Below, in pieces: positions 17,113-25,653 of a stretch of 64,000 bases of DNA. Below the pieces are notes generated by a model, which saw only the letters and a list, made by a program, of their open reading frames with translations, made no database searches and was not told the DNA's origin. A program made the position numbers and the translations under genes. The stretch lies in the NCBI GenBank assembly GCA_963717135.1, contig CAVQVN010000009.1, positions 248,001 through 312,000 of the forward strand, written 5' to 3'. Numbering within the stretch: position 1 is the stretch's first letter; every line of letters starts with the position of its first letter. The DNA comes from UBA4744 sp963717135. GTDB taxonomy: Bacteria; Actinomycetota; Acidimicrobiia; Spongiisociales; UBA4744.

Positions 17113-17664
17113 TCAGATCGGTTGGAGTTCGACCGGAAGGTGGTCCGGCCGAAGCACCTTGTCGGGAGCGATGTTGATCAAAACGGTGCTGTCGGGCAAC
17201 CGCGAGGGGATGTCGCTTGACACATTTTCTATGCGATAGGTAGCCCGGCGAGCCGAGGCGGCCTTCCAGAGCAATTCCCGAGCAGCCGGTTCGGTCATCC
17301 CGTATTCATCAGCTTCGATACCGGCAAATGGGCCCGCCCCCAGGCAGGCGGTCAGCTTGGCATTCAGCTCATCATCGACGGGTGTGCTCCACCGCACATC
17401 GGCGATTTCCGCCAGGTGGCGGACCAGCGCGGGCATATACGACGGAATCTCGAGGGCCTCATCGTCGACCGGCTTTCGATTCGGTGACTCATCACCGGCC
17501 GGGGTCGGCGTGGCCGAATCGCTGATTACCCCCATAACATCGAGCAGAACGAGGGGACGATCCGACTGGGGTTCGTTGCGTCCCTCGGCTACCCATTCGT
17601 CGATTTCTTCTCTCATCCGCGCTCGGACCAGCGATTGCCAGGAGGCGCCTTCGGGTGGTGTCAC
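17113..17664 (-). CDS. HAD-like protein of the Swiss-Army-Knife repair type, altered catalytic motif
   Basis: The 183-residue protein contains VLLDVMGVISDS near residue 50, then a segment around W-STPVDDELNAKL that resembles the WATxWxxxAN of HAD domains found in RNA-repair-associated proteins. The nucleophile aspartate of DxDGV is present, but the second aspartate is replaced by methionine. A normal phosphatase reaction would be impaired. GTG 17664 is chosen because AGGGAG stands 5 nt upstream; longer in-frame starts would run into the divergent lipoprotein gene. The assignment is by motif shape only. Confidence 0.55.
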   Translation of the reverse strand: MTPPEGASWQSLVRARMREEIDEWVAEGRNEPQSDRPLVLLDVMGVISDSATPTPAGDESPNRKPVDDEALEIPSYMPALVRHLAEIADVRWSTPVDDELNAKLTACLGAGPFAGIEADEYGMTEPAARELLWKAASARRATYRIENVSSDIPSRLPDSTVLINIAPDKVLRPDHLPVELQPI

Positions 17665-17806
17665 GTTGTCTCCCTCTCCAAGCCCATCCCTTGGGGTGTT
17701 TGGGCTCACTTCTTTTCGGCCTTCGGGAACAATTCCTTGAATCCGCTGACTAGCAATGGGGCCGGCCCGTCGGTAACGTCCCCCTTGCCGCCCGCCTGGA
17801 GACGAG

Positions 17807-19720
17807 ATGATGAGCACCGGTCCACGCTTGGGTCTCGCGACGGCCGTAGTTCTGCCCTGGCTTCTGACAGCCTGCTCGTCGACCACGGCGGATCAATCAC
17901 CGACGACCCTGCCGGCCACTTCAACAACCGAGCAGCTCACCGCCTCCACCGTGACGACAACGGGCGGCCCGTCAACCGCCCCCTCGAGCCCGGAGACGAT
18001 AAACCGTTTGGCAGGCCTTTCATTCGAGGATTTCCTCGAACAGTCGTACGCCGTGCTGTTGACGCGCCGGCCGCAATTCCTCACTTCGCTTGGGGTGGCC
18101 GCGGAGTACGGATTGAGAAACGACCTGCTCGATGATCTATCTGCGGGTTATCTCACCGAAACTCAAGCGCTCGAAACGGGAATCCTCGAGCTTCTCCAGG
18201 GTTTCGATCGCGACGCGCTTCCTCCCGGGCCGCGCACCTCCTACGACGTGTACGAATGGTGGTTGAACCTCCAGGTCGACGCCCATCGATTCGCCTACCA
18301 CGACTATCCCGTCCACCACTTCGTAAACAGCTACAACGACAATCTGCTCCTATTCCTCACAGAGGAACACCCGGTGACCACCTCTGACGATGCTGTCGAT
18401 TATCTCTCGCGGCTCTCCCAGATCGACGAGCAAGTGGCCCAACTCATCGAAAGCCTGCAAAGGCGAGAGGAAATGGGAAATATCCCTCCTGATTTCATCG
18501 TCTCCATGACCATCAACCGGCTCACCGGCGATTTGAACGGTGCCAAGACCGTCGCCGGGGCTCGACCGGCCACCTTGCCTCTCTATACGACATTTCTTGA
18601 TCGCCTCGAATTGGTCGACGATCTGAGCGACGCCGACCGTCGGGGTTTGCTCGATGAGGCCCTCCGCCGGGTGACCGAGTCGTTTGTCCCGGCGTGGGTG
18701 AGCCTCATCGAACATATGCAAAGCATTCAACCGATGGCCGGTTCGGATCCCGGCTTGGGGCGGCTGCCGGATGGTGATGCCTACTACCAACACCTGCTCC
18801 GCGAGATGACTTCAACCGACCTAACCGCCGATGAGATCCATCAGATAGGTCTCGACCAGGTCGATCGGCTGCAAGCCGAGCTACGAGAGGCGTTCGACAC
18901 TCTTGGGTATCCCCCGGATGCTGCGACACCGGATCTGTTGGGCCGGGCCGCCGTAGACGCCGGTTTCTTGAACGGTTCAACTGCCGCCGGTCAACAGGAG
19001 GTAGTGGCAGCCTGGCAGCAACTGATCGACCGCATGGAAGACGAGCTGGGACCCTACTTCAGTCGCCGTCCGGCAGCCGCCGTAATCATCATCCCGGAGG
19101 ACATGGGAGCAGGGGGCTATTACGTCGCCGCCTCGGTGGATGGCTCCCGACCGGGTTCATTCCACGCCGGGGTGAGCGGCTCGTCGATTCCCACCTATGT
19201 CATGCCGACGATCGCCTTCCACGAAACCGTCCCCGGCCATCACTACCAGATTGCTCTGGCTCAGGAACTGAACCTGCCCGCCTTCCGCCGGTACAACCAG
19301 TACAACGGCTTCGCCGAAGGTTGGGCGCTGTACGCAGAACGCCTGGCAGAAGAGATGGAAATGTATGAGGACGATGCGTACGGGAACATTGGGCGTCTGG
19401 AATTGGAGTTGCTGCGGGCCGTCCGGCTGGTAGTCGACACCGGGATCCACGCCCAGGGTTGGACCCGTCAAGAGGCCAAGGACTACATGAACAGCACCGT
19501 TGGATGGTCACACGAGGTGGAGAGGTACGTGGTGCTGCCCGGCCAGGCGACCGGCTACATGATCGGACAGCAGGAGATCCTCCGGCTCCGCCAGATGGCC
19601 CTGGACCGCCTCGGGGATGAGTTCGACTACCCGGCATTCCACGAGGCGGTCGTGGGATCCGGCAGTGTTCCCCTCGACGTGTTGGCCGGGATCGTGGAGA
19701 CCTGGCTGGAAGGCCAGTGA
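17807..19720 (+). CDS. DUF885 family lipoprotein, putative zinc peptidase
   Basis: The 637-residue protein has a lipoprotein signal with lipobox LLTAC at about residues 19-23 and a Thr/Ser-rich linker up to about residue 65. A DUF885 domain fills the rest. The zinc motif HETVPGHH lies at about residues 471-478, with downstream GFAEGWALYAERL carrying the third ligand, as in DUF885 and related M32-like peptidases. It is probably exported and acts on peptides outside the cell. Two ATGs are in tandem after GGAG. The stop codon lies inside a heptameric repeat array. Confidence 0.88.
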   Translation: MMSTGPRLGLATAVVLPWLLTACSSTTADQSPTTLPATSTTEQLTASTVTTTGGPSTAPSSPETINRLAGLSFEDFLEQSYAVLLTRRPQFLTSLGVAAEYGLRNDLLDDLSAGYLTETQALETGILELLQGFDRDALPPGPRTSYDVYEWWLNLQVDAHRFAYHDYPVHHFVNSYNDNLLLFLTEEHPVTTSDDAVDYLSRLSQIDEQVAQLIESLQRREEMGNIPPDFIVSMTINRLTGDLNGAKTVAGARPATLPLYTTFLDRLELVDDLSDADRRGLLDEALRRVTESFVPAWVSLIEHMQSIQPMAGSDPGLGRLPDGDAYYQHLLREMTSTDLTADEIHQIGLDQVDRLQAELREAFDTLGYPPDAATPDLLGRAAVDAGFLNGSTAAGQQEVVAAWQQLIDRMEDELGPYFSRRPAAAVIIIPEDMGAGGYYVAASVDGSRPGSFHAGVSGSSIPTYVMPTIAFHETVPGHHYQIALAQELNLPAFRRYNQYNGFAEGWALYAERLAEEMEMYEDDAYGNIGRLELELLRAVRLVVDTGIHAQGWTRQEAKDYMNSTVGWSHEVERYVVLPGQATGYMIGQQEILRLRQMALDRLGDEFDYPAFHEAVVGSGSVPLDVLAGIVETWLEGQ

Positions 19721-19753
19721 TCAGTCGTCAGCCGTCAGTTGTCAGTGATCGGC
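19712..19753. repeat. Degenerate heptanucleotide array, site C
   Basis: Six 7-bp units run GGCCAGT, GATCAGT, CGTCAGC, CGTCAGT, TGTCAGT, GATCGGC. The TGA stop of the DUF885 gene (19718-19720) is made by the junction of the first two units, so the array forms the end of the protein. Confidence 0.6.
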
Positions 19754-19787
19754 TCGATGTCCGCTTGGTGGGAACCATCCCCCCTCC

Positions 19788-19840
19788 CCGGCTTCGCCGG
19801 TACTCCCCCCTACCGACTCGCTTCGCTCGCCAGGGGGGAG
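19788..19840. terminator. Inverted repeats between convergent genes, possible terminator
   Basis: CCGGC-TTC-GCCGG (19788-19800) is followed by CTCCCCCCT (19803-19811) pairing with AGGGGGGAG (19832-19840). The region separates the DUF885 gene from the convergent GNAT gene. There is no T-tract, so a role in termination is only probable. Confidence 0.4.
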
Positions 19841-19852
19841 GCGCACGAGGAG

Positions 19853-20851
19853 CTAGGTCCTCGGATCGATCTCCATCGGTTTCTCGAAAACCGCTCCTTC
19901 GTCTTGCACCACGAACCCCAGGTTCTCGTAGAGCCGCTTTGCCCCATGGGGGTTCTCGACGTGCACACCCAGTGCCGCCTCCTCCATCCCCCTCCGTTTT
20001 AGCTCAAGCAGGCTCTCGCATATCAGGGAGGTGGCTACCCCTTGCCCGCGCCACTTCCGGGCAGTCGAGATGAACTCCGTCCATCCGCGCTTGCGGTGGA
20101 AGGTCTCGTTCTCGAGCGTGTTGATGAAGCTGCGTACTTGCCCGGCGATTCGATCTCCATCCCAGGCGATCTTCCAAAGTGTTTCGTCGCGATAGGAAAA
20201 CTGGAGGAATTGCACCCAATCTCCCTCTTTCGGCTCGACGAAACCCCAATGATCACGGAACGCTTCGATGTCGGCATCAAAGATGGGGCGCAACTGGTCC
20301 TCGGTGACCGGCCGGAGTTCGAGGCCGGCCGGAAGCGGCCGGTCGGGGATATTATCGAGATTGGGCCGGACCAGCGTGGCGCTGTGTTCTATGGCCTGGT
20401 ACCCATCTCTCTCCAGGAGCCCGGTCACATCTTCGGATCGCGTGTCCGTGTCGGTTCGATACACCTTGTGCTCGGAATCGTGGTCTGCCGCGATCTCGCG
20501 GAGACGTTGTTGCGCCCAGCTCAGCATGGCGGTGCCGATCCCTCGCCTGCGCCACTCGGGCGCCAGTTTGCACATATGCCGGTAGATCCGGGGTCCGCCC
20601 TCTTCCTGCATCCAGCGAACGATCACGTAGCCAATCGGCTCTCCATTCACTTCGATGATGCGCAAGCCCGTCGATAGATCGAGGTTCTCTTGATTCTCGA
20701 AGGAGAGCGCCACCTCTTCCCCTGTGGCAATCCACTCGCCACCCGAGCCGCGAGCGTCGGCGTTGAAGACATCCGCGATTACTTGGTAGTCGGCCGGGCC
20801 GTCAAAGGCACGTTCGGTGATACCGGAGATGTCGGGGAGTTGCATTGGCAT
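19853..20851 (-). CDS. Tandem GNAT-domain acetyltransferase
   Basis: The 332-residue protein carries two GNAT domains. The first has EWRRRGIGTAMLSWAQ at about residue 98. The second has KWRGQGVATSLICESL at about residue 263, followed by GVHVENPHGAKRLYENLGF, the usual GNAT end. Tandem GNATs of this size include mycothiol synthase, but the substrate here is unknown. TACCGT lies 10 nt before the ATG with no Shine-Dalgarno, so the message may be leaderless. Confidence 0.85.
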   Translation of the reverse strand: MPMQLPDISGITERAFDGPADYQVIADVFNADARGSGGEWIATGEEVALSFENQENLDLSTGLRIIEVNGEPIGYVIVRWMQEEGGPRIYRHMCKLAPEWRRRGIGTAMLSWAQQRLREIAADHDSEHKVYRTDTDTRSEDVTGLLERDGYQAIEHSATLVRPNLDNIPDRPLPAGLELRPVTEDQLRPIFDADIEAFRDHWGFVEPKEGDWVQFLQFSYRDETLWKIAWDGDRIAGQVRSFINTLENETFHRKRGWTEFISTARKWRGQGVATSLICESLLELKRRGMEEAALGVHVENPHGAKRLYENLGFVVQDEGAVFEKPMEIDPRT

Positions 20852-20873
20852 GACGAGGGAGACGGTATGCAGG

Positions 20874-20936
20874 TTTCAGGTTTCAGGTTACGAGCGGCGA
20901 GCGGCGAGCGGCGAGCTACGAGCTACGAGCTACAAC
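20874..20936. repeat. Degenerate heptanucleotide array, site D (nine units)
   Basis: Nine contiguous 7-bp units: TTTCAGG twice, TTACGAG, CGGCGAG three times, CTACGAG twice, CTACAAC. The TAG stop of the helicase gene on the minus strand is in the last unit. This is the clearest array and joins two unit families seen separately elsewhere. Confidence 0.75.
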
Positions 20937-22342
20937 AGGCTCTTCCTGCGTCTGCCTTTGGCGGCTCGCAACGTCTTTCGCTTCATCTCGGGTCTGACCA
21001 GGTCGGTGGGGGCGGCCCATGAAGTCAAATCGTCGAGGCGATCGTCGTTGGAGAACATCTTGACGATGGGTTCGCTCAATCCCGCTTCGATCTGCACCTT
21101 GTGAACCATTTCGATCTGGTCCCATTCGACGAACGTCACGACCAACCCTTCTTCGCCGGCGCGGGCCGTCCGGCCGGAGCGGTGAACGTAGGTCTTGGAG
21201 TCCTCGGGTGGGTCGTAGTGCAGCACGATATCCACGCCTTCGATGTCGAGCCCCCGGGCGGCCACATTGGTGGCAACCAGCACGTTGCTGTCTCCATCGG
21301 CAAAAGCAGCCAGCATTCGCTCCCTCTTCCCCTGCGGCAGATTGCCATGGATCGGTCGGGCCGCCACACCCAGATCACGCAGGTCCTTGGCAACCTGGTC
21401 ACAACCGCGCTTGGTTCGGACGAACACCAGCGTACGTTCGGCCGATGCGGCGATCCGGGCTGCCACCTTCGCCTTGTCCATGTGGTGCACCTGAAGGAAG
21501 CGATGCTCCGAAGTCTCAACTGTGACCGAACCGGACTGGACCTCATGAAAGACCGGATCCTCCATGTAACTGTCGATCAACGCACCGACACTCCCCCCGA
21601 GGGTCGCGGAGAACAACATTGTCTGATGATCGCCCTCCACAGCTCGCATGATCCAACGGACCTGAGGAAGGAAACCCAGGTCGGACATTTCGTCCGCCTC
21701 GTCTATCACCACCACCTCTACCCCATTGAGGGCCAGCGCCCTGCGTTCGTAAAGATCTATGAGTCTGCCGGGTGTCGCGATCACAATCTCTGCTCCGCGG
21801 GCGAGGGCATCCATCTGCTGCTGCATCGAGACGCCGCCGTAGATTGCCACCACCTCGTGCCCACGAGCCTTGGCCAGCGGCCGGAGAGTCTCGGTGACCT
21901 GGGAACAGAGCTCGCGAGTGGGAACCAGCACGAGCGCGACGGGTCGCTTGGGCTTGGCGTCTCGCAGATTCTCAATGATCGGGAGGCCGAAGGCCAGTGT
22001 CTTGCCCGACCCGGTTTTGGCCTTCCCGCACACATCAAGACCGGCCAGCGCATCCGGAATGGTGAGAGCCTGGATTGGGAACGGGGATGTGATCCCCTGC
22101 GATTCGAGAAGGTCGACTAGGTCGGTCGACACGCCAAGTTCGGTGAAAGAAAACGATGTGGTGAGATGTTCGGCAGAGATGGGCCCGGTGCTCCTGATGT
22201 GAAGGGTCGGCTCGATCCGGGTGGAGAGCCGCCGGGACAAACTCTTTCCCGGCTGAACCACCTTAGTACTCGATCGTGCGAATGTCGCGCCGCGGTCGTT
22301 CACTTCGCTCCCGGGCGGACGGCCGGTACGCTGATTCTCCAT
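20930..22342 (-). CDS. DEAD-box RNA helicase
   Basis: From ATG 22342 the protein has 470 residues. It shows the DEAD-box set in order: FTELGV and PFPIQALTIP (Q motif), AKTGSGKT (motif I), PTREL (Ia), TPGRLID (Ib), DEAD (II), SATL (III), and the helicase C-domain with HRSGRTARAGE (VI). A basic tail RRKSLL may bind RNA. It should unwind RNA in ribosome assembly or decay. The start is uncertain because homology begins only about 60 residues in; ATG 22342 has GGAAGG 5 nt upstream but overlaps the start codon of the divergent GNAT gene. Confidence 0.9.
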   Translation of the reverse strand: MENQRTGRPPGSEVNDRGATFARSSTKVVQPGKSLSRRLSTRIEPTLHIRSTGPISAEHLTTSFSFTELGVSTDLVDLLESQGITSPFPIQALTIPDALAGLDVCGKAKTGSGKTLAFGLPIIENLRDAKPKRPVALVLVPTRELCSQVTETLRPLAKARGHEVVAIYGGVSMQQQMDALARGAEIVIATPGRLIDLYERRALALNGVEVVVIDEADEMSDLGFLPQVRWIMRAVEGDHQTMLFSATLGGSVGALIDSYMEDPVFHEVQSGSVTVETSEHRFLQVHHMDKAKVAARIAASAERTLVFVRTKRGCDQVAKDLRDLGVAARPIHGNLPQGKRERMLAAFADGDSNVLVATNVAARGLDIEGVDIVLHYDPPEDSKTYVHRSGRTARAGEEGLVVTFVEWDQIEMVHKVQIEAGLSEPIVKMFSNDDRLDDLTSWAAPTDLVRPEMKRKTLRAAKGRRRKSLL

Positions 22343-23312
22343 GTCGACCTTCCAACTCCGCCCGGCAACATCGGAAGACGCAGCCACCATCCACGCCCTC
22401 ATCCGCAAGTCCGAGATCCACGATCGCGAACCCCTCGTCACGCCTCTCGAAGAGATCCTCGAGTTGTTCGAGGATCCTCACCTAGATCCGGCTCGGGACG
22501 TCCGAATGGGTCTCGTCGATGATCGGGCAGTGGCCTGGGGGTGGGTCTGGCACCATCCCAGCGGGGAACGTCTGGAAAGGGCATATCTGTTTGGAACCGT
22601 CGATCCCGACCGGCGCGGGCAAGGCATCGGGCGGGTCGTCTTCGCCTGGCAACTCGACCGGGCCCGGTCGATTCTGAACTCATACGATCGTAGCCTGCCT
22701 CGCTTCATCCGTACTGCGGCCTGGGACTGGCTGACCGACGCTCATCATCTGTACGAGCATTTCGGTTTCCGGCCGGTGCGATGGTTCGATGAGCTGCTTC
22801 GCCCGCTCGACGTCGCGCCGGAGGTGCCGGAGATCCCGGGGGTGAGTCTTGGGGCGTGGTCGACCGATCGGACCGAAGAGATTCGACTCCTCCACAATCA
22901 GTCTTTCGCCGACCACTGGGGCTCGGGAGCCATTGGCCCGGAGGCCTGGGAGAAACGGCTGACCGGCCACGGGGTACGTCTCGACCTCAGCGTCATCGCC
23001 CTGTGGGAGGGCCGGGTGGTCGGTTATTGCCTCAACGAAGTCTTCCCGGACGATGAGGTACTACTCGGACGGAGGGACGGATGGATCGGGACGCTCGGCG
23101 TCGACCGCGATCACCGGAAACGTGGCATCGCCTCCGCTTTGATCGGCGCCTCGATGGCCGAGTTTCGACGTGCCGGGTTGACCCACGCCTCCATCGGCGT
23201 CGATGCAGACAGCCCCACCGGCGCCAACCATCTCTATTACCGGTTGGGTTTTCAGTTGGAGAAACGCAGCATCACGCACCAACTCGAGTTGTCCGATTCA
23301 CCGGACGGGTAG
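22341..23312 (+). CDS. Tandem GNAT acetyltransferase, mycothiol-synthase-like
   Basis: The 323-residue protein has two GNAT domains. The first has GTVDPDRRGQGIGRVVFAWQL (acetyl-CoA loop) at about residues 80-100. The second has LGVDRDHRKRGIASALIGAS, then GVDADSPTGANHLYYRLGF. The length and the second-domain end are like mycothiol synthase (MshD), but a broader tandem-GNAT family cannot be ruled out. TACGCT lies 8 nt before the ATG, which overlaps the divergent helicase start at a CATG. Confidence 0.8.
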   Translation: MSTFQLRPATSEDAATIHALIRKSEIHDREPLVTPLEEILELFEDPHLDPARDVRMGLVDDRAVAWGWVWHHPSGERLERAYLFGTVDPDRRGQGIGRVVFAWQLDRARSILNSYDRSLPRFIRTAAWDWLTDAHHLYEHFGFRPVRWFDELLRPLDVAPEVPEIPGVSLGAWSTDRTEEIRLLHNQSFADHWGSGAIGPEAWEKRLTGHGVRLDLSVIALWEGRVVGYCLNEVFPDDEVLLGRRDGWIGTLGVDRDHRKRGIASALIGASMAEFRRAGLTHASIGVDADSPTGANHLYYRLGFQLEKRSITHQLELSDSPDG

Positions 23313-23340
23313 CGTGGGCCGCGAGACATAGGAGACAAGC

Positions 23341-23730
23341 ATGTCGGTTCGTTTTGATGCCATCGGCCTCATCGTCGAGAAGATGGCGGCCACCCTTTCT
23401 TTCTACCGCATGCTGGGTCTTGATATACCGGCAGCTGCCGATAGCGAAGCCCATGTCGAATGCGTTCTTCCCGGCGGGATCCGGATCATGTGGGACACGA
23501 TCGATCTGGTCCGAAGTTTCAGCGATTGGGAGCCCCCGGTGGGCGGGCACCGGGTCGGGCTGGCTTTCCTGTGTGACGGTCCTGAAGAGGTTGACGCACT
23601 GTCGACCAAACTGGCGGACGCCGGGTACCGCAGTCACCTGGAACCTTTTGATGCCTTCTGGGGTCAGCGCTATGCGACCGTGTTCGACCCCGATGGAAAC
23701 CCGGTCGATCTATTCGCTCCCCTCGGCTGA
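23341..23730 (+). CDS. VOC-fold protein (glyoxalase/bleomycin resistance family)
   Basis: The 129-residue protein has two beta-alpha-beta-beta-beta units. The first begins DAIGLIVEKMAATLSFYRMLG and the second ends YATVFDPDGNPVDLFAPL, both typical of the VOC fold. AGGAGACAAGC precedes the ATG. The function could be a lyase, dioxygenase or drug-binding protein. It overlaps the convergent nitroreductase-like gene by 21 bp. Confidence 0.85.
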   Translation: MSVRFDAIGLIVEKMAATLSFYRMLGLDIPAAADSEAHVECVLPGGIRIMWDTIDLVRSFSDWEPPVGGHRVGLAFLCDGPEEVDALSTKLADAGYRSHLEPFDAFWGQRYATVFDPDGNPVDLFAPLG

Positions 23731-24192
23731 CCCGGGCTCGGTCTCGCGGACGATCACCACCGCCCTCCCCGCCGCGTAACGCTCGAGATCGGCCCTGCTC
23801 GGATCCCGCGGTAGACCTTCCCTCCGCGCGATCGCACCGACCATCCTGGGGTGACGACGCAGGCGGTATTCGAGAAAATCGGCGACCCGTCCTGGATCGG
23901 TGATCGGCTCGGCAATCCCGCTGAACCGACGAGACCGGACCCTCACCTCGACCCGCGGATCGGCCACGATGTTGCGAAACCAGTCGGCCTGGTCGCCTCG
24001 GGCCGAGCCGACATGGAAAGCTCCGTCGATCTCCTCGTATTGCAGAGGCGTCACCCGCGGCAATCCCGATTTCCGGCCGGTGGTGGTCAGCAGCAGAACC
24101 AACCGACCGTAGAGCGGTCCGAGGCCGATCGCATAGAGCACCTGAGGCGGGCGTTTGATGATCCGCAAGAACCTCTTCGACAGCCGCGTCAA
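23710..24192 (-). CDS. Deazaflavin-dependent nitroreductase-like protein (DUF385)
   Basis: The 160-residue protein has the core TTGRKSGLPRVTPLQYEE and GDQADWFRNIVADPRVEVRVR, the signature of the Ddn/DUF385 split-barrel family that uses F420 or a related deazaflavin. The start is TTG 24192 with AAGGAG 5 nt upstream; earlier in-frame starts have none. The natural substrate is unknown. Together with the fragment at 2-238 it makes F420 use by this organism plausible. Confidence 0.82.
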   Translation of the reverse strand: MTRLSKRFLRIIKRPPQVLYAIGLGPLYGRLVLLLTTTGRKSGLPRVTPLQYEEIDGAFHVGSARGDQADWFRNIVADPRVEVRVRSRRFSGIAEPITDPGRVADFLEYRLRRHPRMVGAIARREGLPRDPSRADLERYAAGRAVVIVRETEPGSAEGSE

Positions 24193-24331
24193 GACGTCTC
24201 CTTCTCCCCCGAACCCTACCGGCGCCGAACCGGGCTCTCCGGCGCGCAGCTCACTCCGCGGATTGATCGAATCGGACCAAGAAACCCGGCAGTCTGCGCT
24301 AGCGTCCGAGGAGAGACATCTGGAGGTAGTC

Positions 24332-25093
24332 GTGGATGTGCAAGGAGCCGTCGCAATCGTCACCGGTGGTGCCTCCGGGCTTGGTGCCGCCACCGCCCGC
24401 AAACTCGCCGATCACGGTGCCCATGTGGTCATCGCCGACCTCCAGCAGAAACCCGGAGAACGCCTTGCCACTGAGATTGGCGGAACCTTCGTTCAGACCG
24501 ATGTGACCGTAGCCGAGCAAGTGCAGACCGCCGTCGAGGCAGCAGTCGAACGAGGAAGCCTGCGGATTCTGGTCGGTTGCGCCGGCGTCGGCAGGCCATC
24601 GAGGACGCTCAATCGCGAGGGCGAACCCATGGACCTGGGGATCTTCGCCAAAGTCATCGAAATCAATCTGATCGGAACGTTCAACGCCATCCGTTTGGCC
24701 GCCTCCGCCATCTCCCGGACTGAGCCGTTGGCCTCCGGACACCGGGGGGTCATAGTCAATACCGCGTCGGTGGCAGCTTTCGACGGTCAGGTCGGACAGG
24801 CGGCGTATTCCGCCTCCAAGGGCGGTATCGTCGGAATGACCCTCCCGATTGCCCGCGATCTGGCCGTGGTGGGTATTCGAGTCAACACCATCGCCCCCGG
24901 GATCATCGATACGCCACTGCTGGCCGGACTACCGGAGCCGGCTCGCGAGTCGTTGGCTACCCAGGTTCTCTTCCCTAAGCGCCTCGGGCGGCCCGAAGAA
25001 TACGCGGATCTCGCCTACCACTTGATCAGCAACGACTACCTCAACGGTGAGACCATCCGCATGGACGGTGGGATCCGGATGCAGGCCAAGTAG
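24332..25093 (+). CDS. Short-chain dehydrogenase, HSD17B10-like 3-hydroxyacyl-CoA type
   Basis: The 253-residue SDR has the NAD loop TGGASGLG near residue 12 and catalytic Ser146, Tyr159 and Lys163 (YSASK). The layout, with NREGEPMDL, PIARDLAVVGIRVNTIAPG and a C-terminal YLNGETIRMDGG, is like 3-hydroxy-2-methylbutyryl-CoA dehydrogenases. It probably oxidises a short branched 3-hydroxyacyl-CoA. GTG 24332 is chosen for the TGGAGG 5 nt upstream. Confidence 0.88.
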   Translation: MDVQGAVAIVTGGASGLGAATARKLADHGAHVVIADLQQKPGERLATEIGGTFVQTDVTVAEQVQTAVEAAVERGSLRILVGCAGVGRPSRTLNREGEPMDLGIFAKVIEINLIGTFNAIRLAASAISRTEPLASGHRGVIVNTASVAAFDGQVGQAAYSASKGGIVGMTLPIARDLAVVGIRVNTIAPGIIDTPLLAGLPEPARESLATQVLFPKRLGRPEEYADLAYHLISNDYLNGETIRMDGGIRMQAK

Positions 25094-25235
25094 CCACATC
25101 CCGGCCGGGCCTCGACCTCGGTAAGAGATCCCTTCTACCACCCTTCGTGAGTTTTTCTTCACGATTCGCGCGCAATGCAATCATTTTCGGATATGCTGAA
25201 CAGAGAGATCCGGGCGAGCGAACAAAGGAGGAGCC

Positions 25236-25541
25236 TTGGCAGATTTTCAAGGAGTGCTACGCACGCCGACCGAACGGGACACCGCCATCCGCGTCGTAAT
25301 CGATTTGACCGGCGAGCGGCTTCGCCTGCGTTCCGGAGACACCGTGATCGCCGATTGGAGCCTGGACGAGATTCGGGTCAACGCGCGGTCCGACGGGTTC
25401 CACATAAAGGCCGAAGGCGAAGAGATAGTCCTCGATCTAGCTCAAGACGCGGAGTTCGCGGTGGCTCTCGGACTCGGCAGCGCCCCCGTCGACCTAGCCA
25501 GGCGCATGTCGATGGTCCGGGACGGAGTCCGCTCGCGGTAA
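25236..25541 (+). CDS. Small conserved-looking protein of unknown function
   Basis: The 101-residue protein starts at TTG 25236 after a strong AAAGGAGG. It is rich in beta-strand-like stretches (RVVIDLTGERLRLRSG, ADWSLDEIRVN) followed by a helical C-terminus, reminiscent of PH-like or split-barrel small proteins. I recognise no family. The 142 bp upstream contain TATGCT at 25192-25197, a possible -10 box. Confidence 0.65.
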   Translation: MADFQGVLRTPTERDTAIRVVIDLTGERLRLRSGDTVIADWSLDEIRVNARSDGFHIKAEGEEIVLDLAQDAEFAVALGLGSAPVDLARRMSMVRDGVRSR

Positions 25542-25625
25542 CCACTTGCCGGTTGTGGTTGGTCAATCGCCTGCAGAAGAATCCGCAAGGGCCATCGCAC
25601 CATCCGCCGGTTAAAGGGCGGCCGG

Positions 25626-25653
25626 ACTGACTACTGAATACTGACGACCGTTG
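25626..25653. repeat. Degenerate heptanucleotide array, site E
   Basis: Units ACTGACT, ACTGAAT, ACTGACG, ACCGTTG are followed directly by CTACGAC, in which CTA is the reverse complement of the response regulator's stop TAG. On the other strand the first units read AGTCAGT, like site C. Confidence 0.5.

Noticed and set aside
20874..20936. Possible CRISPR array
   Set aside because: The units are 7 bp, contiguous and degenerate, without spacers and without cas genes in the window.
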